This document shows positions 16,723 through 25,876 of a stretch of 64,000 nucleotides of DNA, piece by piece (position 1 is the stretch's first letter; each line of letters starts with the position of its first letter). The position numbers and the translations under genes are program-made. The stretch lies in the IMG/VR virus record IMGVR_UViG_3300032797_000032, positions 43,097 to 107,096 of that record. The stretch is one strand, 5' to 3'. A model generated the notes under the pieces. That model was not told the origin of the DNA. It saw nothing but the letters and a program-made list of their open reading frames with translations, and did no database searches. This DNA is from a virus.

Positions 16723-16723
16723 T

Positions 16724-17029
16724 ATGGATAGGACGAAATTTTACGAGGAAGCTTTAGTTTTTGATAAGAAGGAATACGACTTCTTGGTTACTAATATAAC
16801 GAATTTTAAGATGACGTATCCTCCCTTATACTATAGGGTCAATACTACTGATTTGATGCGACCCGATATGATAAGTTTTAACGTATATGGCACAGTTAAG
16901 TATTGGTGGTTGTTAATGTTTGTAAATGGTATCTTTGACCCATTCAATGATTTGTCAGCAGGTCAAAGGTTGACTATTCCTAACATTTTGGATATTTACG
17001 ATTTCTATAAGCGTTATGCAAAGAGGTAA
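16724..17029 (+). CDS. Baseplate wedge protein, T4 gp53-like
   Basis: This 101-residue protein matches gp53-type wedge proteins: a short helical start, YPPLYYRVNTTDLMRPDMIS, then YWWLLMFVNGIFDPFNDLSA and a LysM-like end QRLTIPNILDIYDFYKRYA. It joins wedges in the baseplate. It lies between the gp48-like gene and the homing endonuclease that interrupts the baseplate operon. Confidence 0.75.
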   Translation: MDRTKFYEEALVFDKKEYDFLVTNITNFKMTYPPLYYRVNTTDLMRPDMISFNVYGTVKYWWLLMFVNGIFDPFNDLSAGQRLTIPNILDIYDFYKRYAKR

Positions 17030-17031
17030 TA

Positions 17032-17703
17032 ATGCCTAGTGGAGTTTATGTAAGAACAGAGAAATGGTACGAATCTATGAAAAATCTTGGTCCAATGCAT
17101 TCTAAGAGCAAAACTGAATATTGGAAGATACACAAGAAAGAACGAGAAATTCGTACTTGCGGTTGCGGTTGCGGGTTTGCTAAGAGAGTATATAAAGATT
17201 CTGCTTGGAAGTATAAACAAGGGCATTGGTCAAGATTACCTGAATACAACTTTGTTTTTGAGAAACGAAGTAAATCTATGATTGGTAAGAATAAAGGGAA
17301 ACGTAGCTGGGCAAAGGGTTTGACAGCCAATACTTCTAGTATTGTAGCCGTAGCTTCCCAGAAACGTAAAGCTAAGCAGAATGAAATTACGGCAAAGATT
17401 CTAAAGTCTAATTTAACAAAGCCGAATAAGTTTGAAATTCGAGCTTTGCAGTATTTAGAAAAAATCTATCCAGGGAAGTTTTCGTATTGTGGGGACGGTT
17501 CTCTAGTAATCAATGGGAGAAGTCCTGATGCTATTGATACAAAGACAAAAACTGTTGCGTTGCTTAATGGGTATTATTGGCATTTGAAGAAGCGGGGTTT
17601 AGAAGTAAACGATATTAACAAACGAATAGTAGAGAATATTGAATCAGAACCTTTCGTTTCAGCAGGTTACAAAGTAATCTTTGTTTGGGAAGACGAAATA
17701 TGA
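17032..17703 (+). CDS. Vsr-like (EDxHD-type) homing endonuclease
   Basis: The 223-residue protein is a site-specific nuclease typical of selfish phage elements, not a virion part. It has a Cys-rich RTCGCGCGFAK segment near residue 41, a small DNA-binding motif KGKRSWAKGLT near 85, and a C-terminal PD-(D/E)XK/Vsr-like domain. The domain shows a Glu in KFEIRALQYL, FSYCGDGSL, Asp in SPDAID, His in NGYYWH, and the final GYKVIFVWEDE. Its stop overlaps the start of the next baseplate gene (ATGA), so the insertion did not break the operon. Such enzymes cut related phages lacking the insertion and spread by repair. Confidence 0.75.
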   Translation: MPSGVYVRTEKWYESMKNLGPMHSKSKTEYWKIHKKEREIRTCGCGCGFAKRVYKDSAWKYKQGHWSRLPEYNFVFEKRSKSMIGKNKGKRSWAKGLTANTSSIVAVASQKRKAKQNEITAKILKSNLTKPNKFEIRALQYLEKIYPGKFSYCGDGSLVINGRSPDAIDTKTKTVALLNGYYWHLKKRGLEVNDINKRIVENIESEPFVSAGYKVIFVWEDEI

Positions 17704-18899
17704 GCATAGCCCTACGAGGTAATTATTTCTTGAAGTTGAAATTCGGGGAGACCTTAGTGCCTTTGAATCCTAGCACTATTGACGAGTTTACTATTGTTCA
17801 AGAAATGACAAAGTTTCTTCCCTCATTTAGATTGAAGCTATCAGACCCTTCAGGTGTTTTCTCACATATATTGCCGTTTGATAGGGCTATGAGTAATGTT
17901 TCTATAGAGATAGGAGTAGACGAAACTGAAGAGCCTAAGAACTCATTTGACTTTACAGTATTTAGAAGATTTCCTGTTAGCCAATTTACAACTTCGACAA
18001 CTTATGATATAGAAGGGCTACTTAATACGTCAAATATTCTATTAGCTACAGACCATTGCCGTAGTTGGTATGACAAAACAGTCAAACAAGTTTTAGAAGA
18101 TATTGCTATAGAACTTGGTTGTGATACTAGGGATGTTAGCCCTTCCCTAAACTACAAGAAGTTGATAGTTCAACCGAGATGGTCAACTGCTCAACTTTTG
18201 AATGACTTAGCTAGTAGGTTGATAGGCTCTAATGGCGAGAGCTGTTTCAAATGTTTCATAAGAAAGAAAAACCGTCAAACTGAGTTTATCTTTAGAAGCC
18301 TTGATGAGCTTTGTAAGTATCAGAAACCTTCTGCTAAGTTTGTAATAAATGATGAGCCATTTCTCGATTTTACTCCTGTTTTTGATTATGATATATTTGA
18401 GAATTACAGGATTTTTGGGATATTCGGTTCAAAGAAACAGAGATATCAATACTTTGATTATTACGGCAACTTTTACGCAACTGCACAAGAACAAGCTAGT
18501 GATATGTTTTCGCTAGCTGACTATTTTCTAATTGATGGAAATGACTCTGAAGATAGTGATACTCTTGTTGAATTCGGCAGAAACAATGAATTTACTAGAG
18601 ATTACAAGGGCAATGTGCGGGCAACATACTACAATAGGTTGATAGGTTTAACAAAGATGTGGATGACTACTTGGGGATTATATGATGTCGTTCCTGGTCA
18701 ACTTGTGCAGGTTCTATTTCCTCAAGGCATCTCTTCTGGCAATTTGTATTCTTATCAATATTCTGGATTTTGGTTAGTTGAGAAAGTTGTCCATATGTTT
18801 GGAGATACCCATAGAATGAAGTTGCTTTTAACAAGAAATGGGCTAGATACTGACAATTCTACGACTTTAGTAAAAGCTACCACAAAGAAGACGGCATAG
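17700..18899 (+). CDS. Baseplate hub protein, T4 gp27-like
   Basis: I take ATG 17700 as the start; it overlaps the endonuclease stop, and a TTG at 17685 is less likely. The 399-residue product is beta-rich. It has an LKLSDPSGVFS segment near residue 48, a central PRWSTAQLLNDLASRLIG helix typical of gp27/gpD hubs, and a C-terminal domain with WGLYDVVPGQLVQVLFP. It should form the trimeric hub onto which the spike at 19009 docks. The position before the spike gene supports this. Confidence 0.65.
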   Translation: MSIALRGNYFLKLKFGETLVPLNPSTIDEFTIVQEMTKFLPSFRLKLSDPSGVFSHILPFDRAMSNVSIEIGVDETEEPKNSFDFTVFRRFPVSQFTTSTTYDIEGLLNTSNILLATDHCRSWYDKTVKQVLEDIAIELGCDTRDVSPSLNYKKLIVQPRWSTAQLLNDLASRLIGSNGESCFKCFIRKKNRQTEFIFRSLDELCKYQKPSAKFVINDEPFLDFTPVFDYDIFENYRIFGIFGSKKQRYQYFDYYGNFYATAQEQASDMFSLADYFLIDGNDSEDSDTLVEFGRNNEFTRDYKGNVRATYYNRLIGLTKMWMTTWGLYDVVPGQLVQVLFPQGISSGNLYSYQYSGFWLVEKVVHMFGDTHRMKLLLTRNGLDTDNSTTLVKATTKKTA

Positions 18900-18906
18900 G
18901 TGGTAG

Positions 18907-18941
18907 TCCTAGAAAGTCTGAGTCCCTAGGACGTTCTAGGA
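18907..18941 (+). terminator. Small stem-loop between hub and spike genes
   Basis: Bases 18907-18914 and 18934-18941 pair (8 bp), with a smaller GTCC/GGAC helix at 18922-18932 nested inside. It lies in a 109-base gap without any other coding evidence. No T tract follows, so it may be a processing or weak termination structure. Confidence 0.4.
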
Positions 18942-19008
18942 GGTGTTATTAGATATACGGGGCTAGTTAGATATCAAGGTAGAGTGGGAGAAGGATAGAG
19001 AGGGATAA

Positions 19009-19833
19009 ATGCCTAGGGAGACTTTAGAAAAGAAAGACGTCAAATACTTTGGAATTTACCGAGGCAAAGTCTTGGACAATGTTGACCCCGACAAGTTAGG
19101 TAGGGTAAAAGTCCAAATATATCCCGCTTTTGCCGAGATTATAGACCCTGCTGGTCTACCTTGGGCTGTTCCAGCAACTCCAATAAGTCAAGGGGCTGGA
19201 CAATTCGACCCTAATGACATAACAAAAGAAGGTATTGGAACTTTCATAGTTCCTAGAATAAATACGTATATCTTCTGTTTCTTCGAAGAGGGTGACCCCT
19301 ATCAACCTGTTTACTTCGCGGAGGCTACTACAGCCAAATGGGGTATACCTATTGATAGGAGAACAAATGTTCTAAAGACTATCAAAGATACAGTAGATGA
19401 GCCTTCTGTTCCAATAGCCTTAGATGGCACTTGGGTTGAGGGTTATGATACAGAAGAGCCTAACTATCCTCATAACAAAGTCATAAAGACAATAAGTGGT
19501 ATAGTTGTTGAGGTTGAGGACAAAGTTGAAGACCCTCAAAAAATTAAAGTAAAGATATTCCATCCCTCAAAGAGTTGGTTGGAATGGCATACTGATGGAA
19601 CTTTGAACTTACACTTAGCAGGTAATGAACAGATTGTAGTAAAAGGCGGTAAGAATGAATACGTAAAAGGGACGTTCAACCTTACCGTCAATGGCAACCT
19701 TAATGCTAAGGTAGGTCAAAACTTGAATGTTGAAGTTGGTCAGATTATCAATGTGGTAACAGGTGGAGCTATAACTGTTACCGCTGGTGGAGTTGTTATT
19801 ATACAAGGACCACTTGTTCATATAAATCCGTGA
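19009..19833 (+). CDS. Baseplate central spike, T4 gp5 / P2 gpV-like
   Basis: The 274-residue protein opens with an OB-fold segment (IYRGKVLDNVDPDKLGRVKV at about residues 14-33) typical of gp5/VgrG/gpV spikes. It ends with a beta-helix-type repeat (LTVNGNLNAKVGQNLNVEVG, then GGAITVTAGGVVIIQGP) that forms the trimeric needle. No lysozyme domain lies between them, unlike T4 gp5. The PAAR tip protein is encoded nearby at 20142, as expected. Confidence 0.85.
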   Translation: MPRETLEKKDVKYFGIYRGKVLDNVDPDKLGRVKVQIYPAFAEIIDPAGLPWAVPATPISQGAGQFDPNDITKEGIGTFIVPRINTYIFCFFEEGDPYQPVYFAEATTAKWGIPIDRRTNVLKTIKDTVDEPSVPIALDGTWVEGYDTEEPNYPHNKVIKTISGIVVEVEDKVEDPQKIKVKIFHPSKSWLEWHTDGTLNLHLAGNEQIVVKGGKNEYVKGTFNLTVNGNLNAKVGQNLNVEVGQIINVVTGGAITVTAGGVVIIQGPLVHINP

Positions 19834-19840
19834 GGTTAAA

Positions 19841-20149
19841 ATGAAATTGCAGATTGCTAGAGAGATATTCTTGAATGATTTAAGTATAATGAAAGAGGTT
19901 TTGAGTTTAGCTGAATTCAAACTAGGTAAAGAAACGCAAGATTACATATACTTCAAAAAGAAGATTATGGATAACTTCTACAACGGATTGATACGATTAT
20001 TCCAAAAGCTCGAATATGAGAAGATTGTCCAAAAGTGTGAATGTATGTCTAAGTTGAGACACGGGTATGCCCAATGCGATTCTTGTGGTGGGTCTGGGTA
20101 TAAGAACTATGACCCAAAACCTGCAGAGGTAGCTCAAGCAAATGGCTAA
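19841..20149 (+). CDS. Small zinc-ribbon-like protein in the baseplate operon
   Basis: The 102-residue protein has a helical N-terminal 65 residues and a Cys-rich end: KCECMSKLRHGYAQCDSCGG with GSGYKNYD following. The CxC and CxxCxGxG layout is like half of a DnaJ-type zinc site. It lies between spike and PAAR genes and overlaps the PAAR gene by eight bases. It is perhaps an assembly factor for the spike complex; this is inference. Confidence 0.5.
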   Translation: MKLQIAREIFLNDLSIMKEVLSLAEFKLGKETQDYIYFKKKIMDNFYNGLIRLFQKLEYEKIVQKCECMSKLRHGYAQCDSCGGSGYKNYDPKPAEVAQANG

Positions 20150-20414
20150 AATAACTGCTGTATTAGGAGACCCTAGTGACCACGGTGGAACTTTGATAAC
20201 TACTAATCAAGATGGTAGGTATAAGCTAGCAGGTATAGTTGTTTGTGCCCACGGGTGTTTGCATAGTTGCCCGATACCTGGGCACGGGGTTACTGCGGTT
20301 TCAGCAGTTACAACACATTCTTACGTTAACCAGAAGTTAATCATTACCACTGGAGCGGTAGCGGGATGCGGGGCTAAGATGACCCCACCCTTCAGAGGTC
20401 ATATGGTAGAATAA
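20142..20414 (+). CDS. PAAR-repeat spike tip protein
   Basis: This 90-residue protein forms the sharpened tip of the membrane-piercing spike. It starts with the PAAR-like AVLGDPSDHGGTLIT, has CAHGCLHSCPIPGHGVTAVS in the middle with His and Cys residues able to bind a metal ion, and ends AGCGAKM. The length is normal for PAAR proteins. It lies just before the gp25-like wedge gene in the standard myovirus order. Confidence 0.9.
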   Translation: MAKITAVLGDPSDHGGTLITTNQDGRYKLAGIVVCAHGCLHSCPIPGHGVTAVSAVTTHSYVNQKLIITTGAVAGCGAKMTPPFRGHMVE

Positions 20415-20415
20415 T

Positions 20416-20799
20416 ATGCCAGAAGCTAAATTAGAAGTTTGGTCGGACATTTTTCAAGATATATCAACAGATGGGCAAGGTCGTATTAAGAAGTCTGTTA
20501 ACATAGAGGCGGTCAAAACCTCTATTGACAATATTCTAAGAACCTACCCTGGTGAAAGAGTTATGTTGCCTGAATTTGCTAGTAGGTTGAAAGGGTTAGT
20601 ATTTGAGCCGATTAGTGCGGCATTGGCTACAAGAATAAGTGACGAGGTAAAGAGGGTTATTGAGGCTTGGGATGATAGAGTAACGGTAGCCTCTGTAGAT
20701 TATCAGGCTGACCCCGATAGAAATCAAGTATCAATTACTGTTAGGTTTATTATTCGAGGTTACTCTGAAACCTTTCAGCATACAGTAACGGTTCGATAG
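20416..20799 (+). CDS. Baseplate wedge protein, T4 gp25-like
   Basis: The 127-residue protein belongs to the gp25/GPW family. It shows SVNIEAVKTSIDNILRTYPG and ERVMLPEFASRLKGLVFEPI near residues 28-65, then the AWDDRVTV strand. It starts sheath assembly from the baseplate wedge. It stands one base after the PAAR stop and before the gp6-like gene, as in most contractile tails. Confidence 0.92.
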   Translation: MPEAKLEVWSDIFQDISTDGQGRIKKSVNIEAVKTSIDNILRTYPGERVMLPEFASRLKGLVFEPISAALATRISDEVKRVIEAWDDRVTVASVDYQADPDRNQVSITVRFIIRGYSETFQHTVTVR

Positions 20800-20810
20800 G
20801 AGGACGTTAA

Positions 20811-22502
20811 ATGGCTAATGAGAATCAGAACCTTCTAAATTATGTAGATTATGATTTTATATATTTGATTCAACAGCTCCAAGACAGGGTAAAATTAGCA
20901 GATACTTGGAAAGATACTTACCGCTCTTCTACAGGGCAGATGTTGATAGAGCTTTATGCTTATGTAGCAAACCTTGTATTATACTACGTAGAGCGTAGAG
21001 CTGCTGAGAGTTACTTAGATACAGCTCAATTGAAGTCTAGTATCATTAACATAGTAAAGCTTCTTAACTATCAACCAAAGCGTAGGGTTTCTGCTACAGG
21101 TAAGTTGACCTTCAGTTTGGCTACTATTTCCCTTAACAAGGTATTTATACCTAAGTATACTGAGTGCCAGACAAGTTCTGCTCTTAAATATCTTACAACT
21201 CAAGATGTTGTAATTATGCCTGGTTCTTTGAATGTTACTGTTGGAGGAATTCAAGGTTCTATTGTAGAGGTAACTCAAGTATCTGATGGCTCTTTGAATT
21301 ACGAGTTAAAACTTTTGGATGCAGATATTGAGAATACCAATCTATTCGTCTTTGTAGATGGGGTAGAGTGGACTAAGGTAGATTCCTTTATTGATTCTAC
21401 TAATACCTCAACTCACTATAGAGCTATTCAAGAGATTGACGATACAGTAACGCTTAGGTTTGGCAACAATATCTTTGGTAAGGCTCCTAGTAATGGTCAG
21501 ACAATTCTAGTTAGGTATATCAAGTCAGATGGATTAGCTGGCAATGTCTATGAGCTTGGCAAAGTAACTCAAGTAAATTCTGTAATCTTTGACGATACTA
21601 GCACGGTTGTAGATACTACGGTTATAAACTCTGATGTATTCTTAGGTGGAGATGACGCAGAGAGTGCAGAGGAGATTAGAGCTGAAGCTCCTAGGGTCTT
21701 TAAGACTGGTGATAGGGCAGTCAATAAGGAAGATTACATAGCGTTGTTAGAGAACTATGCAGGAATAGCAACTGCTAACGCTTGGGGAGAGAATGAGGAG
21801 AACCCGCCAAACTATACTATGTTCAATAGGGTCAAGCTTGTAGTTTTGTTAGAGGAATGGGCGTTGCCCTCTGTTACCTTCAAACAACAACTCTCTGACT
21901 ACCTATATACTAAGTCTATGTTGACAGTCAAGTATGAGTATATCAACCCTATCATAATTTATGCTATACCTGTTTTAGATGTTAAGGTAGCAAGAACAGG
22001 GTCTTTGTCTGCAGTTCAATCTAACGTAGAAACCGCTTTGACTAATGAGTTTATCTTAGGGGATACTACTAAACTAGGTATATCAAAGAGGCTCTCAGAC
22101 CTAGTGCATAAGGTAGAGATAGTAGATGGTTTATCTTATCATCATATGTATTTGGAGTTAAGAAAGGTATTACCTGAGCCCTTTGATTCTTTCTATACCT
22201 TTGGGACTTACTTAGATTTGTTGTCCGTATTACCAAGGTCAGTTAAAATCTATGTAGGCACTCAACAGGTAGCTGTTGACGATGGGGCTGGGGCTTTTAT
22301 CAACTTGTTATCTGCATATACGGTAACAGGGCTAGTCAACTATACTACGGGTTACTTAGGGGTTAATATAGCTCCACCTCCTGGTTCTGGTGATGTGGTT
22401 TCAGTTAGGTATCAACAAAATCAGAGTGGAGATTTAGTAATAGGTGCCAACCAAATATTGAGACTTTACGAAGTTGATATCACGAACATATCATTTGTAT
22501 AA
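20811..22502 (+). CDS. Baseplate wedge protein, T4 gp6 / P2 gpJ-like
   Basis: This 563-residue protein is the baseplate J-type wedge subunit. The N-terminus carries the helical segment TGQMLIELYAYVANLVLYYV, followed by the AQLKSSIINIVKLLNYQPKR block typical of the family. The middle has LRFGNNIFGKAPSNG, and further on comes RVFKTGDRAVNKEDYIALLE, a gp6/gpJ hallmark. The end is beta-rich. It forms the ring that dilates during contraction. AGGAGG precedes the ATG. Confidence 0.9.
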   Translation: MANENQNLLNYVDYDFIYLIQQLQDRVKLADTWKDTYRSSTGQMLIELYAYVANLVLYYVERRAAESYLDTAQLKSSIINIVKLLNYQPKRRVSATGKLTFSLATISLNKVFIPKYTECQTSSALKYLTTQDVVIMPGSLNVTVGGIQGSIVEVTQVSDGSLNYELKLLDADIENTNLFVFVDGVEWTKVDSFIDSTNTSTHYRAIQEIDDTVTLRFGNNIFGKAPSNGQTILVRYIKSDGLAGNVYELGKVTQVNSVIFDDTSTVVDTTVINSDVFLGGDDAESAEEIRAEAPRVFKTGDRAVNKEDYIALLENYAGIATANAWGENEENPPNYTMFNRVKLVVLLEEWALPSVTFKQQLSDYLYTKSMLTVKYEYINPIIIYAIPVLDVKVARTGSLSAVQSNVETALTNEFILGDTTKLGISKRLSDLVHKVEIVDGLSYHHMYLELRKVLPEPFDSFYTFGTYLDLLSVLPRSVKIYVGTQQVAVDDGAGAFINLLSAYTVTGLVNYTTGYLGVNIAPPPGSGDVVSVRYQQNQSGDLVIGANQILRLYEVDITNISFV

Positions 22503-22512
22503 GGAGGAACTA

Positions 22513-23007
22513 ATGGCGAAACATAATTTTTGGTTAGGTTTGTGGGAAATAACTCACAAAGATAAGTTTGGAAACATTTTGTTTCAAGAGGAGCTAAGGA
22601 ACGCCTTAGCAGATGAAGGGGAGAACAGTATGCTTGACTCCTATTTTAGGAATCAAAATAACCCTGTTCAATACTACCTTCGTCTTTGTAATGATTCGCT
22701 TGACGAAACCGATACGCTTGCATCAATATTAGGAGAGCCTGCGGGGTCTGGGTATATTCCTCAGCTAATAGAAAGGTCTTCGGTAGGGTTTCCTATTATT
22801 GAACTAGATGCGGGCGATTGGAGAGTAATCTCAAAAGAGACAACCTTTACAGCATTTGGAGGAGATATTGGTCCAGTGGTTACAGCATATCTAGCTACCA
22901 CAATAGATAATACAGGTAAGTTGATAGCCTATGTGCCATTATCAATGACTAGGACTATACTTGATGGGGATAGCTTGATTGCTAAACTAAAAATCAAACT
23001 AAAGTAA
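22513..23007 (+). CDS. Baseplate/tail-fibre accessory protein
   Basis: The start is the ATG at 22513, preceded by AAGGAGG. The 164-residue product has WLGLWEITHKDKFGNILFQE at its start and a beta-rich end (DSLIAKLKIKLK). It resembles in plan, though weakly in sequence, the 169-residue protein at 42864, which has a Trp-Gly-Ile segment and an LNEGINELW block in similar places. It lies between the wedge genes gp6-like and gpI-like and is probably a virion protein. Confidence 0.5.
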   Translation: MAKHNFWLGLWEITHKDKFGNILFQEELRNALADEGENSMLDSYFRNQNNPVQYYLRLCNDSLDETDTLASILGEPAGSGYIPQLIERSSVGFPIIELDAGDWRVISKETTFTAFGGDIGPVVTAYLATTIDNTGKLIAYVPLSMTRTILDGDSLIAKLKIKLK

Positions 23008-23008
23008 A

Positions 23009-24415
23009 ATGGCTGACGAGATTCTAAAACCAGGTATACAATATAATAAGGATAGATACGACAGACAGGAATATAACCGCTGGGGTATTGATGAGACCCT
23101 TACTCTGGATTTTACAGGAGAGGTTGAGTTTCCATTTCCTTTTGGAGAGCGGTATATTTCAAATGAGCGTAATCTGTCTTTCGATATAGATGCTTCAGAT
23201 ATTACAAGCACAGATAGAAACGAAGCCAATGAGCGTAATCTAGGCTTTGATATAGAATGCGAAGTAGATATTGATATTGACTACACTAAATTTCTTGACC
23301 TTCTGCCATTGGTTCCAGAGAAATTTAGGAGTTCAGAGACTTTGCAAGACTACTTAAAGTCTGTTGGTTTATATGTAGGAGCTTGGCTTAGTAAGATAGA
23401 TGAAATCAAGTATTTGATAGACCCGTATAACGTAGACCCTGACTATGTCCAATACCTTGCTGATTTGATAGGGTTGCCTCTTGTGCATAGTGAACCTGCT
23501 CTAGAGGAGCTTAGAAATCAGTTAGCATTAGCTATACCTTGGTATAAAATCAAAGGGAGCTACACCTCCCTGAAGTTTATTGCACACTTATTAAACTTTA
23601 CGGTCAACATATACGATATGTATACGAACAATTACACAACCTTTGTTAAAGAGCCGTGGTTTGTGGGAGAAGAAGGAGAGAACCCGCCAGGACTTGATGC
23701 AACCTACTACAAGTCTCCTCACTTTGGGCTTGAGGTATTGCTCAACATAGTCTATGGTAGCGGTTCAGATATATACCTTTGGAGTGATATTCAGCACGTT
23801 GACATTAGAACGGTTACAGAATATGTTAGACCCGTAAATACTGTTCCGCACTTTTCATTATTATTGAACCCGATTACTAATGAATCTGGGGCAGTTGTTA
23901 CAGCAGATGGATATATTAGGACTTGTATAGATAGAACCAATTGGGAGACAGTCTTCCTCTATTTTGACCAGTGGTGGTTAGGGGGAGACCCAATGGATTG
24001 CACTTGTTATAACAAGCGTCAGTATAATGAGATTCTTGGGGAATACAACGGTCAAGGAACTAATAAAGGTTGGAACTTTGACGATGGGCATAACTTCGAT
24101 TCGTTCAACCAGACTTTCTTAAACAAAATTATCAAATACAAGATAGGCACAGGTAATAAAGGAGTTTCACCAGGCGCACCAGGTTTTGTGATTGCAAGTC
24201 CAGTATTGTTCGGCACTGTTACTGACAAACGCATATTCTCTGATAGAATTGAATTTGAATTTGTGATACCTGAAAATGTAGTCCAGCTTGGACTTAGTGA
24301 ACTTGGTTTGTTTTTTGCTGACAATACCACAATGGTATTAGAAAGCACGTTTCCTGATATTGATAAATTAGAGGGCGATGAATTACGAGTATTGATTCAG
24401 GTTTATAAACAATAA
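23009..24415 (+). CDS. Baseplate wedge / tail protein I-like
   Basis: This 468-residue protein contains the tail protein I (P2 gpI) core at about residues 140-200: DPDYVQYLADLIGLPL followed by ELRNQLALAIPWYKIKGSY and TSLKFIAHLL. Members of this family attach tail fibres to the baseplate. The N-terminal 90 residues include two NERNLxFDI repeats (about 52-60 and 74-82). The C-terminal 150 residues are beta-rich and may bind the fibre. Its position after the gp6-like gene and before a fibre-like gene is standard. Confidence 0.75.
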   Translation: MADEILKPGIQYNKDRYDRQEYNRWGIDETLTLDFTGEVEFPFPFGERYISNERNLSFDIDASDITSTDRNEANERNLGFDIECEVDIDIDYTKFLDLLPLVPEKFRSSETLQDYLKSVGLYVGAWLSKIDEIKYLIDPYNVDPDYVQYLADLIGLPLVHSEPALEELRNQLALAIPWYKIKGSYTSLKFIAHLLNFTVNIYDMYTNNYTTFVKEPWFVGEEGENPPGLDATYYKSPHFGLEVLLNIVYGSGSDIYLWSDIQHVDIRTVTEYVRPVNTVPHFSLLLNPITNESGAVVTADGYIRTCIDRTNWETVFLYFDQWWLGGDPMDCTCYNKRQYNEILGEYNGQGTNKGWNFDDGHNFDSFNQTFLNKIIKYKIGTGNKGVSPGAPGFVIASPVLFGTVTDKRIFSDRIEFEFVIPENVVQLGLSELGLFFADNTTMVLESTFPDIDKLEGDELRVLIQVYKQ

Positions 24416-24426
24416 GGAGGATTGAA

Positions 24427-25626
24427 ATGTCTATTCCAATTTTAACTTTTCCGCCAACTGTTGATACTGATTCTACTCTGTTTCTAGTAGCTAATAACAA
24501 AGTTACGACCCTTGCATCTGGTATAGGGTCTGGAGATACTTCACTAACGGTAGCAGATGCTTCAGGTTTGCCTGCTGATGGGTTTATCTCTATAGGAACA
24601 GAAGTTATTCACTATGTAAGTAAAACTGGTAATGTGCTGAATACGTTGACCAGAGGTGCCGATGGAACTACTAATGTAGCTCATAACTCTGGAGATACTG
24701 TAAGTCTACGTATTATAGCAATTCACCACAACCGCTTAAAGGATGCTATTATAGCCTTACAAACCTATGTGCTTACAATAGGCGGTGCGGGTGGTATGAT
24801 AACGGAGTTCACTCAGAGTGGGCACGGGTTCGCTGTAGGAGACGTTCTAAGACACAATGGAACAATCTGGGTTAAGGCTAAAGCGGATACGGTTGCTAAT
24901 GCAGAGGCTATTGGTATTGTAGTTGAGATTGTAAGCATTAACGTATTCAAACTCCAATGTGGGGGCTACACCGACAAGATTCTAGGTATGACACCAGCTT
25001 CGGTTTATTTCTTGTCTGATGTAACTGCAGGGCTTTTGACCCTTACAGAGCCTACGGCTTTGAATACAGTTTCCAAGCCTTTGTATTTAGCAATGACAGC
25101 AAATACGGGCTATGTCTTCAACTGGAGAGGTTTGGAGAACGCCTACTCGATGTCCTATAATAGGACGTTTACTAATGCAGACCTTGACGGTAGCTACAAT
25201 GTAACGATTACCCACAACCTAGGAGTTAAGTATTGCATAGTTTCAATATACGACAACAACGACCAAGAAATCAAGGCTGACTTAGTTACGCTAGTAGATG
25301 CAAACTCCTTGACTTTGAACCTTACAGAGTTCGCACCGATTACAGGTTCTTGGAGAGTTGTAGTATTAGGTATGGGGACGCCTATTACAGTTCCCACAAC
25401 TCCTAATCGTGGAACATTCCAAAACTCTGATTTGGTAGCTGGAGTTTTGACGATTACTCACAACAAGGGTTTGTCGGCACCGTATACGGTATTGGTTCAG
25501 ATATTTGACAATAATGGCAAGGTTGTAATACCTGACGACATTACAGGGGCTACTAACTCTGTAGCGATTGACTTGACTTCGCAAGCTCCTATTAGTGGAA
25601 CTTGGGGGTATGTATACTTTGCGTAA
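24427..25626 (+). CDS. Tail fibre / baseplate appendage protein
   Basis: The 399-residue protein is beta-rich. Residues 30-85 hold a SGDTSLTVADASGLPADGFI segment known from phage fibres that contact the baseplate. The last 170 residues contain two copies of a beta domain, one beginning RTFTNADLDGSYNVTITHNL and one RGTFQNSDLVAGVLTITHNK, each ending in a G-T/S-W strand. Duplicated C-terminal domains suggest a receptor or carbohydrate-binding tip. AAGGAGG precedes the ATG. Confidence 0.65.
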   Translation: MSIPILTFPPTVDTDSTLFLVANNKVTTLASGIGSGDTSLTVADASGLPADGFISIGTEVIHYVSKTGNVLNTLTRGADGTTNVAHNSGDTVSLRIIAIHHNRLKDAIIALQTYVLTIGGAGGMITEFTQSGHGFAVGDVLRHNGTIWVKAKADTVANAEAIGIVVEIVSINVFKLQCGGYTDKILGMTPASVYFLSDVTAGLLTLTEPTALNTVSKPLYLAMTANTGYVFNWRGLENAYSMSYNRTFTNADLDGSYNVTITHNLGVKYCIVSIYDNNDQEIKADLVTLVDANSLTLNLTEFAPITGSWRVVVLGMGTPITVPTTPNRGTFQNSDLVAGVLTITHNKGLSAPYTVLVQIFDNNGKVVIPDDITGATNSVAIDLTSQAPISGTWGYVYFA

Positions 25627-25876
25627 ACTTCTTGAGCAGTTGCTAGAGAGGTTTGGCTCCTCATTGGAGTTCTATAGTGTCTGGACTAAGCCAGACGACT
25701 ATTGGGAGCAGATGACTTCAAAGGTTAAAGCTAAGAAGGAGTTTGACCGCTTAGTAAAGAGTGGGCGGTTCGATGAAGTTCATTTCGAGCGTTGGGCAGG
25801 TCAGAAGTTAGAGGATGGTACCCTTGATGGGGACTATATGGCAGACATTGAGATTCATAAACGTGGATTACCTTAA
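25619..25876 (+). CDS. Small protein with capsid-targeting-like N-terminus
   Basis: I choose the TTG at 25619 as the start. A GGGGG lies ten bases upstream, whereas the ATG at 25610 would have it one base away. The 85-residue product from the TTG begins MRKLLEQLLERFGSS, almost identical to MRQLLERLLE at 5032, and carries L-L-E at residues 8-10. The body contains WTKPDDYWEQMTSKVKAKKE and ends EIHKRGLP. No family is recognised. It overlaps the preceding fibre gene by eight bases. It is a candidate for packaging into the capsid. Confidence 0.5.
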   Translation: MRKLLEQLLERFGSSLEFYSVWTKPDDYWEQMTSKVKAKKEFDRLVKSGRFDEVHFERWAGQKLEDGTLDGDYMADIEIHKRGLP

